Shown one piece after another: positions 11,688-22,619 of a stretch of DNA of 64,000 bases. The notes below the pieces were generated by a model that was given only the letters and a program-made list of their open reading frames with translations, made no database searches and had not been told where the DNA came from. The position numbers were made by a program, and so were the translations under genes. Positions within the stretch are counted from its first letter, which is position 1, and every line of letters starts with the position of its first letter. This DNA is from Tetracladium setigerum. Taxonomy: Eukaryota > Ascomycota > Leotiomycetes > Helotiales. The stretch lies in contig PZJY01000004.1 in assembly GCA_031472005.1 (NCBI GenBank), forward strand, positions 2,144,556 to 2,208,555. The letters are read 5' to 3'.

Positions 11688-12483
11688 CTACACTACAACA
11701 CCTACACTTCTTTCCACTCCCGTCATGAACAGTATTGCAGCTTCCACAATTTCCTTCACTATTTGCACTTCCTCTACTGTCCTTGGTGTATATATGAGTA
11801 GATATTCATGGGGAACAAAACCTGTTCCATGTCAACGTTAGCGAGCATTGGCGAGGAGGACAAACCAGAATGATATTCACATACTTCCAGCAAGAGACAT
11901 CCGCTCCCCCAAGCTTTGCCAATAACCTCTTTACAATCAGCGGGGCTTACACATAAATGCAAAGAATGATCGCCAGAGTGTACATGCGCTATCTCTCGAT
12001 TCGTGCCTCTTGCAATCGCATGTGGTGTAGAGATCCCGTCTGCAATTTGCAAAGCATCACCTGCTTTTTCCATGACCGAAGTTCCCACAATAACATGGGA
12101 TGAGTATGTGGCAACAACTTCATTGATTGCTTTTCCGAGTGCCTGAGGGAATATTTCAGTAATGTCACTTTGCGTAAAAGAGACAGGCAGACTTGGTGTA
12201 TATCTTCCCCGGCAAACTGAGAGACCTGCCGACTTGGAGCTATCCATTTTGATATGTCAGGTCTAGAGCCGTCTCTTTCCGGCAGCGGGTTGAGCAGGAA
12301 ACCTTTCGCTCCGACTTGTTGTCCACATCTTGCTAGTTCCTTCGGGTTGTCGTATGGTAGGAGAGCGAAGGGTTCGGCTCTGAAGGGCTCGAGGCAAAGT
12401 GAGATAAGGTACCCGATGAAATTTTTGGGGAGAGCATCATCTGCAATTGCTATCCAGTCATGGTAGTCTTGTAGACGAGACAT
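11688..12483 (-). CDS. Luciferase-domain (DUF5519-like) protein, two frame breaks
   Basis: Conserved family sequence runs through three frames in the right order: MSRLQDYHDWIAIADDALPK and PSRQVSQ; then ADGISTPHAIARGTNREIA and SGDHSLHLCVSPADCKEVI; then WGERMSLAGS joined across an intron to VPHEYLLIYTPR. The intron is 11884-11822, with GTATGT donor, GCTAAC branch point and CAG acceptor. The stop is at 11688-11690. Frame changes fall near the C runs at 12207-12210 and 11908-11912. Each needs exactly one extra base, and the sum then gives 244 residues in phase. Fungal members usually begin with a membrane segment before the DYxDW motif, which is absent here, so a first exon may be missing. The function of these fungal proteins is not established. 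The pattern suggests an intact gene with two assembly errors; true decay is the alternative. Confidence 0.7.
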
Positions 12484-12879
12484 CTGGGAGGGTTTTTGTT
12501 ATGAATGGCGAGAATTTGGTTGCTGCAAGGGCTGAGAACCTTCAACCGAGGAGAGTATCTCTCACTTCATAAGATCTACACTAGAGGTCTGCTAGTTCGT
12601 TGGCTTTATGTTAAAATACAAATGAACAAATAAAATATTTTTATATTCTTTGAATGAACACCTTCCAGTCCATCAAACCTGTCAAATTCAAGCCCGCATG
12701 GAGGGGTCGGAATGCATGTCCAACATCGCACACGTGATTGGCCTGAATGTTCCTTGCATGAAGCGATGCCGGCGCGACTCGACGTTTGAACTTTTCTTGA
12801 GATCAGCCTGGATCTCGACTCTAAACTCGACTCTCTCCCTCATTTTCCCTCAATTCACCTCCCAGGACCCATCGCAATC
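12484..12879. other. Divergent promoter, luciferase-domain gene and threonine synthase
   Basis: This 396-base gap separates two genes transcribed away from each other and should hold both promoters. It contains CACGTGATTGG at 12731-12741, an E-box joined to an inverted CCAAT box. Three CGACTC hexamers lie between 12776 and 12825. A C/T-rich stretch follows near 12826-12870, just before the threonine synthase ATG. Confidence 0.55.
12731..12741. promoter_or_regulatory. CACGTG joined to an inverted CCAAT box
   Basis: CACGTGATTGG lies about 140 bases upstream of the threonine synthase start. It joins a bHLH-type E-box to the reverse complement of CCAAT. The arrangement resembles the overlapping sites at 3631-3645. 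Function is inferred from motif identity only. Confidence 0.35.
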
Positions 12880-14692
12880 ATGTCGGCACCCGCAACATAC
12901 ATTGGCACATCTCAGTCAGCCAAAAAGAAGTCTGCCACTGCCCCGGAAGAGACTCATACCCCCTCCCAACGCTATCTGTCAACTCGAGGAGGAGACTATG
13001 GTGTGAGTCAACAAATGTCAAACCCCAAATCACGCAGAGGCATCGACTAACTATCTACAGCTTTCATTCGAAGAAGTTGTCTTGAAGGGCCTCGCCGCCG
13101 ATGGGGGACTTTTCATCCCAGAAGAAATCCCCAGTTTACCCCGCGGTTGGGAAGAAACATGGAAGAACCTCTCCTTCTCCGAATTGGCCTTTGCCCTCCT
13201 CTCCCTATATATCTCCCCGTCCGAAATCCCTGCCGAAGACCTCAAAGACATCATAAACCGAAGTTACTCCACTTTCCGCGCGCCGGAAACTACCCCGCTA
13301 CACACGCTGGATGAGAAGGCGAATTTGCATCTCCTCGAACTTTTCCATGGCCCAACATTCGCATTCAAGGATGTTGCGTTGCAGCTTTTGGGAAATCTGT
13401 TCGAGTACTTTTTGGTTAGGAGGAATGAGGGGAAGACTGGCAAGGATAGGCATCACCTTACGGTGGTGGGAGCAACCAGTGGAGATACTGGATCTGCCGC
13501 CATCTATGGCCTGCGAGGGAAGAAGGATGTGTCTGTCTTCATATTACATCCCAAGGGAAGAGTCAGTCCGGTACAAGAAGCTCAAATGACGACTGTTCTG
13601 GATGCCAATGTTCACAACCTGGCTGTTGAGGGCACATTTGATGATTGCCAAGTCAGTATAAGAAAACGTCCGCCTCAATATGACCGAATACTAACAAAAG
13701 TTCAGGACACAGTCAAAGCCCTCTTCGCTGACCCCGAAATAAACGAAACCCTCAACCTCGGCGCCGTCAATTCCATCAACTGGGCCCGAATCCTCGCCCA
13801 AACAACCTATTACTTCCACTCATACTTCGCACTTATCAAATCACCATCCTACACACCCGGCCAGAAAGTCCGTTTCGTCGTCCCGACCGGTAACTTTGGC
13901 GACATCCTCGCAGGTTACTTTGCTAAACGCATGGGTCTCCCAGCCGACAAACTTGTCGTGGCCACAAATGAAAATGACATCCTCGACCGCTTCTGGAGAA
14001 CAGGACACTATGAGAAGAAAGCAGTTCACGGCGTTGATGCTGAAGGCGGCCTCGCGGCTGACGGGGTAAAAGCTCATGAAGACGGCGTAAAGGAGACACT
14101 CAGTCCAGCAATGGACATTCTCGTCTCCAGCAACTTCGAGCGCCTTCTCTGGTTCCTCGCCTACTCCTACGCCTCGGAAGCTGGTATGGACGACCAATGG
14201 ACCAAACAACAAGCCGGGCAGGAAGTCGCCGCCTGGCTCAAGGCTCTCAAATCCAACGGCGGCTTCGGCGTGAATGCTAATATCTTGGCCGCTGCGAAGA
14301 AAGATTTCGAGAGCGAGAGAATCAGCGATTCGCAAACCCTAGAGACTATCAAGCAATTTTACGTGGCGAAGAATGGTACTGCGTCATATATCCTTGATCC
14401 ACATTCCGCAATTGGTGTCGCTGCTTCTTTGCGCTCGATTGAACGTAATGAAGCTACGGCTACGCATCACATCTCGCTCGCCACAGCACATCCAGCTAAA
14501 TTCGCGAATGCGGTTGACTTGGCGCTGAAGGATGAGAGCGGCTTCACGTTTGCGGCGGTCCTGCCAGAGGAGTTTGTAGGTTTGGAGCAGAAAGAAAGGA
14601 GGGTGAGGGATGTGCCGAGGGAAGCAGGGTGGGAGGGGATGAGGACTATTGTGGTGGAGGAGGTCGAGGCGGAGTTGAAGGGCAGCAGGTAG
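12880..14692 (+). CDS. THR4: Threonine synthase, three exons
   Basis: The PLP enzyme converts O-phosphohomoserine to threonine and phosphate, the last step of threonine synthesis in the cytosol. Exons are 12880-13002, 13061-13651 and 13706-14692, giving 566 residues. The start ATG heads the exon ending YLSTRGGDYG, which joins directly to LSFEEVVLKGLAADGGLF, the conserved N-terminus of fungal threonine synthases. The PLP-binding lysine is Lys144 in HGPTFAFKDVALQ. The phosphate-binding region ATSGDTGSAAIYGL and VPTGNFGDILAGYFAKRMG follow. The second intron (13652-13705) is 54 nt, in frame and without a stop. It has GTCAGT, ACTAAC and TTCAG signals, and removing it restores the family sequence VEGTFDDCQDTVKALF. 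The family is usually near 515-530 residues; part of the excess is an N-terminal extension of some 25 residues. Confidence 0.95.
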
Positions 14693-16284
14693 GTAGGTTA
14701 AAGGAAAAGGGTATTGGGAAAGAGGTTTAAAAGGAAGGCAAGAGGAGGGCTTCATGTAGAGATGAAATTATGAGATAGATAAAAGTTTCAATATTTCTTG
14801 ACTTGAAAATTACAAAAAGCTTCGAAAGAAGACTTGATTGTTGCGGTGTTGAATGTGTCTTTTTGATAATTGCTTAATAGCATCATATCCCAATGTGGGG
14901 TAAGTACTGATTCTCAATACACTAATAGACGTAAAAATGCCACATTTTGCTTGATAGTAATCTTACCTCGGTAGGTAGGACGTATAATCAGCACTGAGAT
15001 AGACGCAAAGTACTAAAGATAGATGGTTGTTAAATTTGCTGTCAAGATGAGACGTACCAGCTAGGAACCTACTACTATTGTGGCCATGTGTTAAGTACCT
15101 TACTTACTGAAACGTACCTGTATCAAATATCGAACATCGGTCTGTTTACATACATACCAGAAAGAGGCATGTCTCGATATCCTCTTATCTTGTCATATAA
15201 AAAAATAATCCGGCTGCAAATTTGCGGTTGTGTTCAGCCTACATAAAAAGAATGTTGGTGGACTCAATACCGCAACAGCGTTCCTCACCATATTCAATAC
15301 AAAGAGAAATAGGAGGCAAGATAACTAGGTACGGGGATTTAGAGGGATAATGATCCCTTTGATAAGTACACAGGTACTGAATATTACTGTGAGTGGTAGT
15401 TAGTCGCTGTGAGTGATACTGCCTCACTGTGAGCGATATTGTTTCGCTGTAAACGGTAGTATCTCGCCGTGAGTGATATGATCTCGGATAAGTAAGTAGG
15501 TACTGAGTATTACTGTGAGTGATAGGTAAGTAAAACCTGGGCATCGCCTCTCGAAAAGGATACAAATTTACAAATTACTAGATTTGCTGAGACCCGTCTA
15601 TGTTGTAAGACTCTTACCACACGTCACTTCATATCACACCAGAAAGATAATCTTCCATAAAAAAAGGATCAAACCCAAAAATCAAGTAATTTTTGATATC
15701 CTATTGTAGTAAACCCCAACCGACCAACCACCCAAACCATTCTTCCAACCCCTACTCAAAAAAACACATCCAGAAAAATCCGATTCAACGTTCCTTTCCC
15801 TGAACGACTCCCCAAAAAGCAGAAGACGCTCGCTCCAAAAGCAACCCAAAAAAACAGAAAAGTTCCCTGGCTCGTCATAGAAAGAACGTGAGTAGGTTGA
15901 GGTATCTTTATTTGCAAACCCACAAACGCACAAACAAGATACCGTATCCAAATCCAAAAACCCCAATTGCAAGAAATGACAAAAAGATATAGCTAAATGA
16001 ATAGAAAGACAAACACTTGAGTAAAAGAGGATGAAAGAGTAAATGAGCCGACGTCCTATACTCGGCGTATGCCAGAGCCGAAACCCCTCCCAAATGTAAC
16101 GGAAGGATGATACCCAGCGCCAGGAACGAACGATAACAAAAAGAGAGAATTAAAATGTCGGAAGACTCATAAGAAACAAAATACCAATGGAGAACCTTGT
16201 TCCCATCCAACCCAAGAACACGGGATTCTTATCTCGCATATGGTTTATTCATAGCGGCCACCTCACGAGCAATGTCAGCCCATT
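14693..16284. other. Gap between converging genes with a repeat array
   Basis: About 1.6 kb separates the 3' ends of threonine synthase (+) and Pps1 (-). It is A/T-rich and has many scattered TAGGTA and GTACCT words. The clearest structure is the 20-bp tandem array at 15387-15486 and its duplicated flank. Bases 16229-16284 are probably the true 3' end of Pps1, lost by a frame break. I see no other gene. Confidence 0.55.
15361..15525. repeat. Five 20-bp tandem repeats with a duplicated flank
   Basis: Five imperfect 20-bp units occupy 15387-15406, 15407-15426, 15427-15446, 15447-15466 and 15467-15486. The consensus is close to CTGTGAGTGATATTATCTCG. A 26-bp flank at 15361-15386 (GATAAGTACACAGGTACTGA and on) returns almost unchanged at 15487-15512. 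It is followed by a partial sixth unit, CTGTGAGTGATAG. The array therefore looks like one longer cassette that has started to duplicate. It lies between two gene 3' ends. Confidence 0.8.
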
Positions 16285-18356
16285 CTAATTCTCTCTTCCC
16301 CGTCTCAGTTTCTCTTCCCACTTCAATAGTTCATATGAGAAACGTAGATGTGGTTGGATAATGACATTCAGACGACGAGCGCGTACGAAACAATATGCTC
16401 GTGGGAAAGAGAGATTGTAAGTACGCATTACTTCTGCAATGCAAATTGTAGCGGAGCGGGAGACACCGACGCGGCAATGGACAAGAGTTGCTGTTTTTTT
16501 GACTTTTCCATTTTCTGGCGTATTATTAGCATTACGTTTGGTGGAAAATCAAGGGGGAAAGGAATATGCTCACCAATGAAATCCAAACAACGAGTGAACT
16601 CATCGGTTAATGGATCGACCCCATTATCTTGCACTCGCTGTACAAGCATCACGTTGTCCTGTCCCCATCTTTCTAGTTCGCCATCTTTCCAAGTCGCGGT
16701 TTCTCCAACGCTGAGTATCTGCGTGATTCCCATTTCCCGGAGAAGTTCCGGGTTGTTGGCATGACCAAGATTGCCCAGGTACATATAATCTGTGACTCTC
16801 GAAGGAAGAGATCCATCCATATTCTTAATCCATTCTGGTTCTACTCTTGCAAGTTCTGTGATATCGGTGAGTGACTTCTCTGCGTGAACGGGTGATTCGG
16901 AGAGCAAGCGAGGCGCAATGGAGGTCAAAAGAGCAACGTCAGATGGATATGCGAAGAAGTTGCGTTTCTTATCGACGTGCAGATTGAGCCACGCTGAAGG
17001 AACTGGTAAACCGGTGGCATATGTGAAGTATGAGAGCGCCAAAAGCGTAGATTCTGTGTATCCATCGGTGCAGTGAATCAGAATCTTTCTTTCTCGGGTC
17101 TTCGGGGCCTGGGACATCTGAGAGTCCCCATCCGAATCAGGGCTGCTATCTTCCGAAGGTGAGATTCCGTGAGAAAGATTGTAGAGCCATTTGCATGTTT
17201 CTAAGATACCATCGGCTTCGGTTTGGGACCAAGTGGGTGGCATTATGCTCCCAGAAGAAGGAAACTCCAAATACATTTGTCGTTTCTCATCGTCCATCTC
17301 CGCGATTGCTTTCAATGCGGCTGGGTTCAGTCGTCCCATATCACTGCATTCAATGAGAATATCGTATTGGTCTTCGCTTCCGAGGAGCGCCGGATCGATG
17401 GCTGGATCTGGCGTTGGGCCGAGCCAGACATTATGATCGATCTCGGAAGCCTTCGTCATTGTACACATTTCCAACCGTTCTTGATGGAAGAAATCCATCA
17501 CTTTTCCGGTCATTTGTCCTCGGGCATCTGTGGCAACTAGAGATGGATATTTTTTCTCCAAATCCATAAACTTTCCGGTATACAAAAAAGTATTATAGGT
17601 CGAGACTTCATGGCCTTTCTCCTCATGAAGTACCCTCCATGCTTTCTGGGCAGCCGCCACATCCTTCGCTAGTCGTTGTGCCTCGAACTCATCATCCCCA
17701 TACACCAGAATATCGGATAGCATAGCGCATTTCGCAGCTTGTATCTGAAAGTTTCGGACCGAGAAGCCTTCTTTTGGGTCTACCTCTCGGAACAAGGCTC
17801 CATTAACTGTTTGCAAGAGGAATTCCTCGGGTGCAATAGCACCCTTCAGCCTTGCGTAACTCAAGTCTCCGCCCGCTTTCACAATGGTAATGCCACGAAG
17901 GCATCTGGGTGTTCTCCGTAGGTTCCGCCGCCGTGCAATGAAGAACGCTTGTTGAATGTGGTTGCTTGGATGTAAGCCATGGAACCATGGAAACACCTGT
18001 GATGGATCTGGCAGCGGTTGGCGAGCCGCATGATCTAGTGCAGCTGCTACACCTGCCGCATCGATCTCGTAAACGGTTTGAGCACCCAATGATCGTGGTT
18101 TATATTTGTCGGGAGGGTAGAGGAGCGATTGGGGTTGAAGGGATATTTCTTTTGTGGGAGGGGACTGTGGAGGGGTATCGGGCTTCTCGATAGGTGTCGG
18201 GCCGGGAGGGCACACCGGGATGTGTTTGTTTGGAATCGGGATGGGACATGCTGCCGATGTGTTGATGTGATCCAGGCTGAGAGTGGGCAGTGGATGTGGT
18301 GAGGAGGATCGCGTGTGTTCCGAAGCTATCGGGCGAGGAAGTGCGAGTGTGGCCAT
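16285..18356 (-). CDS. PPS1: Dual-specificity protein phosphatase, Pps1 type
   Basis: Two exons, 18356-16574 and 16514-16285, give 670 residues. The second exon supplies the catalytic signature HCRVGVSRS, with nucleophile Cys608. It follows a conserved stretch that includes VTDYMYLGNLGHANNPELL and SVGETATWKDGELERWGQD. In yeast Pps1 dephosphorylates Tyr and Ser/Thr and affects S-phase. I chose ATG 18356 (MATLALPRPIA) because the frame upstream, open to 18620, is Pro/Arg low-complexity; that longer start remains possible. After KWEEKLRRG the frame ends early at 16285. Shifting by one base at the C run 16298-16301 gives KRELEWADIAREVAAMNK and a stop at 16229, which resembles the usual fungal C-terminus. 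The true 3' end is therefore probably 16229. Confidence 0.88.
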
Positions 18357-20782
18357 AGCTCCTAGTGTGGTGTCGTGTGTCGTGTTGAGTGTGGTGAGAT
18401 TGTCCGTCCGGAAGAGGGGGAATTGCAAGGAATTGCAAGCTCTCAAGATGTATCCTTCATCAGCATGTGCGAAGAAGTGGGTGTGAAGAGGCTTCGCGGC
18501 GAAAGGAGGTGGTGGAGAGGGAGTCGTTGTTCGAGGAGGACGAGGAGGACGAGGACGAGGAGATAAGGATAATTGATTGATGCAGGAGGTGTTTGGGTGG
18601 AATTGGTGGGGGAAGATCAACCAGGATGCGGCTCACGCATTAAGATCAACGATGGGATGAGACAGCAGAAGGCGCCTTCTGAATGTGTTGCAACAGGCGA
18701 AGTGTAGAATAGAATGATGTTGGGGGTGATTGACCGTCGGCGTCTTTGACAATGGGTGAGGAGAGATGGCGGAGGGAGTAAGTAGGTAGGTAGTTGGTGG
18801 TTGTCGAGGTTGTTTTAAGATCGCTTATTGTTGTTGTTCTTGCTCGTTGAGCTAGCTGCAGATAAAGGGCCGTGAGAGACGAAACATGTGCCGCGCAGGC
18901 AATTCGACACGAGCGAGATAGAGAGACGGTAGAAGTGTACAGTAAAGTATACAGTATATATCCAAGACAAACACGCTGTGCAGTACCAGCCAATGATGGC
19001 GAGGGGCAGAAGATAAGTATTGATATATATCAAGGAAGGGATGTCGAGAAGAAGTGTGTCGACGGCAGCAACGACGACAACCGGTGGAGATGGTGCGATA
19101 ACAGCAGCACTCACATCACAGCACAGCAATTACTCTCGCTGCTCGCACATCACAATGGTAACAATCTTTTGCTGGGAAGTGGAAGTGCCACAGCTGCTGC
19201 TGCTCTATCTCTCCTGCGAACGCCCCTCCTTCTGCTACAGGGCTCATCCTCCTCCCTGCCACTTAGAGCCGGCCGTTGCAGGGCTCTAGTCTTGCTCTGG
19301 TGGAGATCTAGTGGATGAAGAGCCGGCCAGGTCATGCCGCTGCTTGCTTGCAGCTGTCTCCCCGACCAATCTGTGGCCCGCGCAGCCACACCAAGAGCAT
19401 GGGAACAAGGGAAATGCTCGCCGCCCTGTCTGTTGTCTTTCTTGTTGGTGAAGGGAAGGAAAAAAGCTGCACTGCAGTAAAAGGAACACCAGAGTTGGAT
19501 ATGATATCGGGGCCCTCAAGCTCGCCAGAGTAGCCAGCCCCTTCAATAGACGACGCAGCAGATACTACATAAGGTACATAGGTACATATAGTATTCGAAT
19601 CCTCGGTAGTTAGAGATGAGAGAATACATACTTCGAAGTTCAGTATGTGCACACAAAGTACAGTAACAGCGAGAGAGTCTAGATCCAAACATCCCGCCCG
19701 AACTCTATCAAAGACCAATAGATCTGCGACTCACCCACCCAAGCAAGCTTTCCCCGCAGAAAGTTGGGGGTCCGTCTCTCGTGCGAAACGCATGGATCTT
19801 CCTTTGGTGAGGACGAGCTGACGATGCCGGTTTGGAATTAACGGCACAGATGTATCGTCGATCTTCTGACAGCTCACTTTGGAATGTGATCGTGCCCATC
19901 TCATCTTTCCAAAGAATTGATATTCGGTACAACATGGGAATCGCCAAATAAATAGTGGAGAGTAGTCTGGAGAGCTCGCTTGCTTTTGTTTACCGCGTAT
20001 CGTGGTAAGCGAGACAGCAGGTCGTGTTAATGAAACTGCAGATTCATTCCTACAACAGTCTACAAAGTATCTCTGCAACGTCCAATTCATGCAGATATTT
20101 GCCTTTTCCTCAGTACCACTCTCGTCTGCGAAGGTTTGCGCTACCATTATTGCAATAATGCAGTAGAATCTTCTTGTCGTGTTTTGCTTTCTCCCCGCAA
20201 AATCGCTCAAGACACAAGTCATGTCCTATGTATTTAACTTTGAGACTTCTCAACACCATCCTAGTTGTATTCACTAAAAGCGAGACTTGGAAAGAGCTTT
20301 AGAATACTGCACTGTATGCTGAAGAAAATCCATCTCTAAGAGAGACACCAACGGGGGCAGACAGGGCTTCCAAAAGCTATTTGTAAGTATTAAGCCAATA
20401 TGGCTCAGTCTTAGCATCCTATCCTCCCCGCTAGTAAGCTTTCAGTTGAACAAACTGCTTGCAAGCCAAGAAACAAAACATAGCTAATATTTGTATCAAT
20501 AAACTGACCTTGGGCCTCATGGGATATCGCCCAGGCTTTCTTAATTACCTCGCTTCATCAACCAAACCCAACCAATATATGTGTACTGTATAATCTCCAC
20601 CAACCTTGAGCCTCACCGTCCTTCGCCAAAATCTTTCTAATTAACTTCATTAATCGAGCCCAGCAAAGGTAAATGTCGTCCAGCCCTAAGCCTTTTTGTC
20701 ACTTGCCGAATCGCCGAATTGCCCCCAAATTATATTCTTCATCATAACTCCTTTCATAACATTATTTCCAACCTCAGCAATC
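18357..20782. other. Upstream region of Pps1, no supported gene
   Basis: These 2.4 kb lie between the 5' end of Pps1 and the 3' end of the MFS transporter, both on the minus strand. The first 260 bases are open in frame with Pps1 and could be leader or N-terminal coding sequence. Bases 18780-18793 hold a TAGGTAGGTAG repeat. Bases 19060-19210 are rich in CAG/CTG and GACGAC trinucleotides. The open frames overlap on both strands and match nothing I know. Confidence 0.45.
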
Positions 20783-22619
20783 TCATAACAACCCAAGTTT
20801 CGATCTCACCTTCTGCACGCCCCCTCTTAATCCTCCTTTCTCATCCACCAACGGTGATTCAATTGTAATTCCAGCCCTCTTTGCCTCCCTCAGTTTCTGA
20901 GCCTCATCCAAGCCCTTCTTCGTAAACCCTCCCGGAAGCATACACCACAGTATCAAAATCACCACAAACAATGCAAACACAATCGGTTCCAGCACCTGCA
21001 CTCCCTTTGCCTGTGCAATAGCACCCACCACAAACGGCAAAACAGCCGCTCCACCCCCACCAAACGCCGCCGCAAACCCAATTGCACTAACATGCAATTC
21101 CTGGGGGAGCAGCTTCGTCGCCACAACAATAGCCGCCGGGAACAACGGTCCAAGGAAGAACCCCAACCACCCCGCAAAGATCGCGCTCGCAATGAAACTG
21201 GGGATGAGCCAGAAACACAATTGCAAAGCCATGCAAATAGCCATGTAAGCTGCGATGGCCAGTTTTTCGCCGATGCGACCCGTGACGAAACCGAGGATGA
21301 CTCGTCCGAAGGTGAGACCAAGCCAGAATCCCGTGACGACCATGCCGGAGGCGAAGGCCTCACCGTTGCGTACGCGGAGCATGAAGGTGACGAGCCAACC
21401 GCCCAGGGAAACTTCGACCCCGACATAGAGGAGGAGGAAGACCGAGCAGATCCAAGTTACTGGCATTTTGAGAGCTTCGCGGGTGCGTGAGTGGCCATCC
21501 TTGTTGTTAGTTGGCGGGTTTGCTAAGCGATATGATTCCCCGGTTGCGTTGCGGAAGGAGAGGGTGCAGACGATGAATTCGAGGACTGCAAGTCCAACCT
21601 AGAGATGCGTAAGTATGAGGCTATATCTAAAAAGTCCTGAATTCAGGTATTCCACAAGCCTTTCCAACTAGAGGCGACCCAGCTGAAAATGTGATCAGAA
21701 AAAGAAAAGGAAGAGGAAGACTTACCATGATGTAGTAGAAAGTATACCAAGGCTGATGTGCTTTGGTGATCAGAGCCGTTGCAAGTAGAGGACTAATGGT
21801 AGCTCCCAATCCGTACGAACCATGCAGAAAGCCCAAGAGTTGATTAGGATTCTCCATATTTCCAATCCAAGCATTCCATCCACCATCCTCAAGTCCGTTT
21901 CCGAACCCCGAAAAGACAAAAATTATTGGAAGAACGGCATAAGGGGGTGAGCACAGGAGACGGCATAGGCGATGAGCTTGCAAATGGGTGATATGACCGC
22001 TACTCCGAGCTGTCCATATCTCACTGGAAGAGCAGAAAGTAAGCAAATGTCTTTTTGAAAGATTACTCAATCGGTGGGGTTTTGAAAGGACTAGAATCAG
22101 CTCGTCTTGGGAGTTGGACGATCATCTTTTCCATCTCAATAACTTACTGTGAACTTTGTTGTTGAGAAAGGCGGCGAGAGTGTAGCCTATGAACGGAGAG
22201 AGAAAGACCAAAGAAATGATTGTGTAGTTGATGTTGTAATACGTTTCTAGCTATACGGTTGATATGTTAGAACAAATGTAGTTCGGAATATCCCACTCCG
22301 GACTTACATATGGTATGAGGGCCTATCAAGTAAAGTCGTCAGCAAACATAATTTCAGCGAGGAAAAGAGCGGTGTAACGAACTCCGTAGGCAGCATCATT
22401 CATTCCCATAATAATGAAACTGAAATTCGCACTCAAAACACGATACATGTTTATCCTGGGGTTGTTCCATTTCTGTTGTGGTGCCTTCTCGACCGTTGGA
22501 CTCTCTAACTCAACTTCGGTCTCCGTGACTTGTTTCGGGTCAGCATTTGCCGAATCTTGAGTGATGCTGTCCTCCTGGGAAACTCCATCTTCATGTGGTT
22601 TGGAGTTTGCCGTAGTCAT
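20783..22619 (-). CDS. BSC6: MFS transporter, Bsc6-like, one frame break
   Basis: Five exons: 22619-22383, 22322-22308, 22250-22148, 22023-21726 and 21598-20783. They give 489 residues if one base is added. The protein is a polytopic membrane carrier of the major facilitator superfamily with about twelve predicted segments. Recognisable stretches are SANFSFIIMGMNDAAYGALI, GFGNGLEDGGWNAWIGNMEN, GFLHGSYGLGATISPL and TGFWLGLTFGRVILGFVTGR. The last is the MFS loop 8-9 signature. Exon 2 is a 15-nt microexon coding ALIPY. The N-terminal 50 residues are acidic and cytosolic. The frame breaks inside exon 4 after VSCAHP, at the G run 21943-21947; one extra base gives the family AHPPYAVLPIIFVFSG. The substrate is unknown. 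An in-frame Met at 22661 is an alternative start. Confidence 0.85.
22308..22322 (-). other. 15-nt microexon of the MFS transporter
   Basis: The exon codes for five residues, ALIPY, between an AG acceptor (TTGATAG) and a GTAAGT donor. Introns of 60 and 57 nt flank it. Its inclusion joins DAAYG to LETYYNINY and restores the conserved end of transmembrane segment 1. Skipping it would stay in frame but delete five conserved residues. Confidence 0.8.

Noticed and set aside
11885..12220. Programmed frameshifting in the luciferase-domain gene
   Set aside because: The direction of the shift is the same as at four breaks in unrelated genes, always at G/C runs, so a common assembly cause is simpler.
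18357..18620. Extended N-terminus for Pps1
   Set aside because: The extra 88 codons are Pro/Arg/Thr low complexity with no family likeness, and MATLALPRPIA makes a better start; the longer form is kept only as an alternative.
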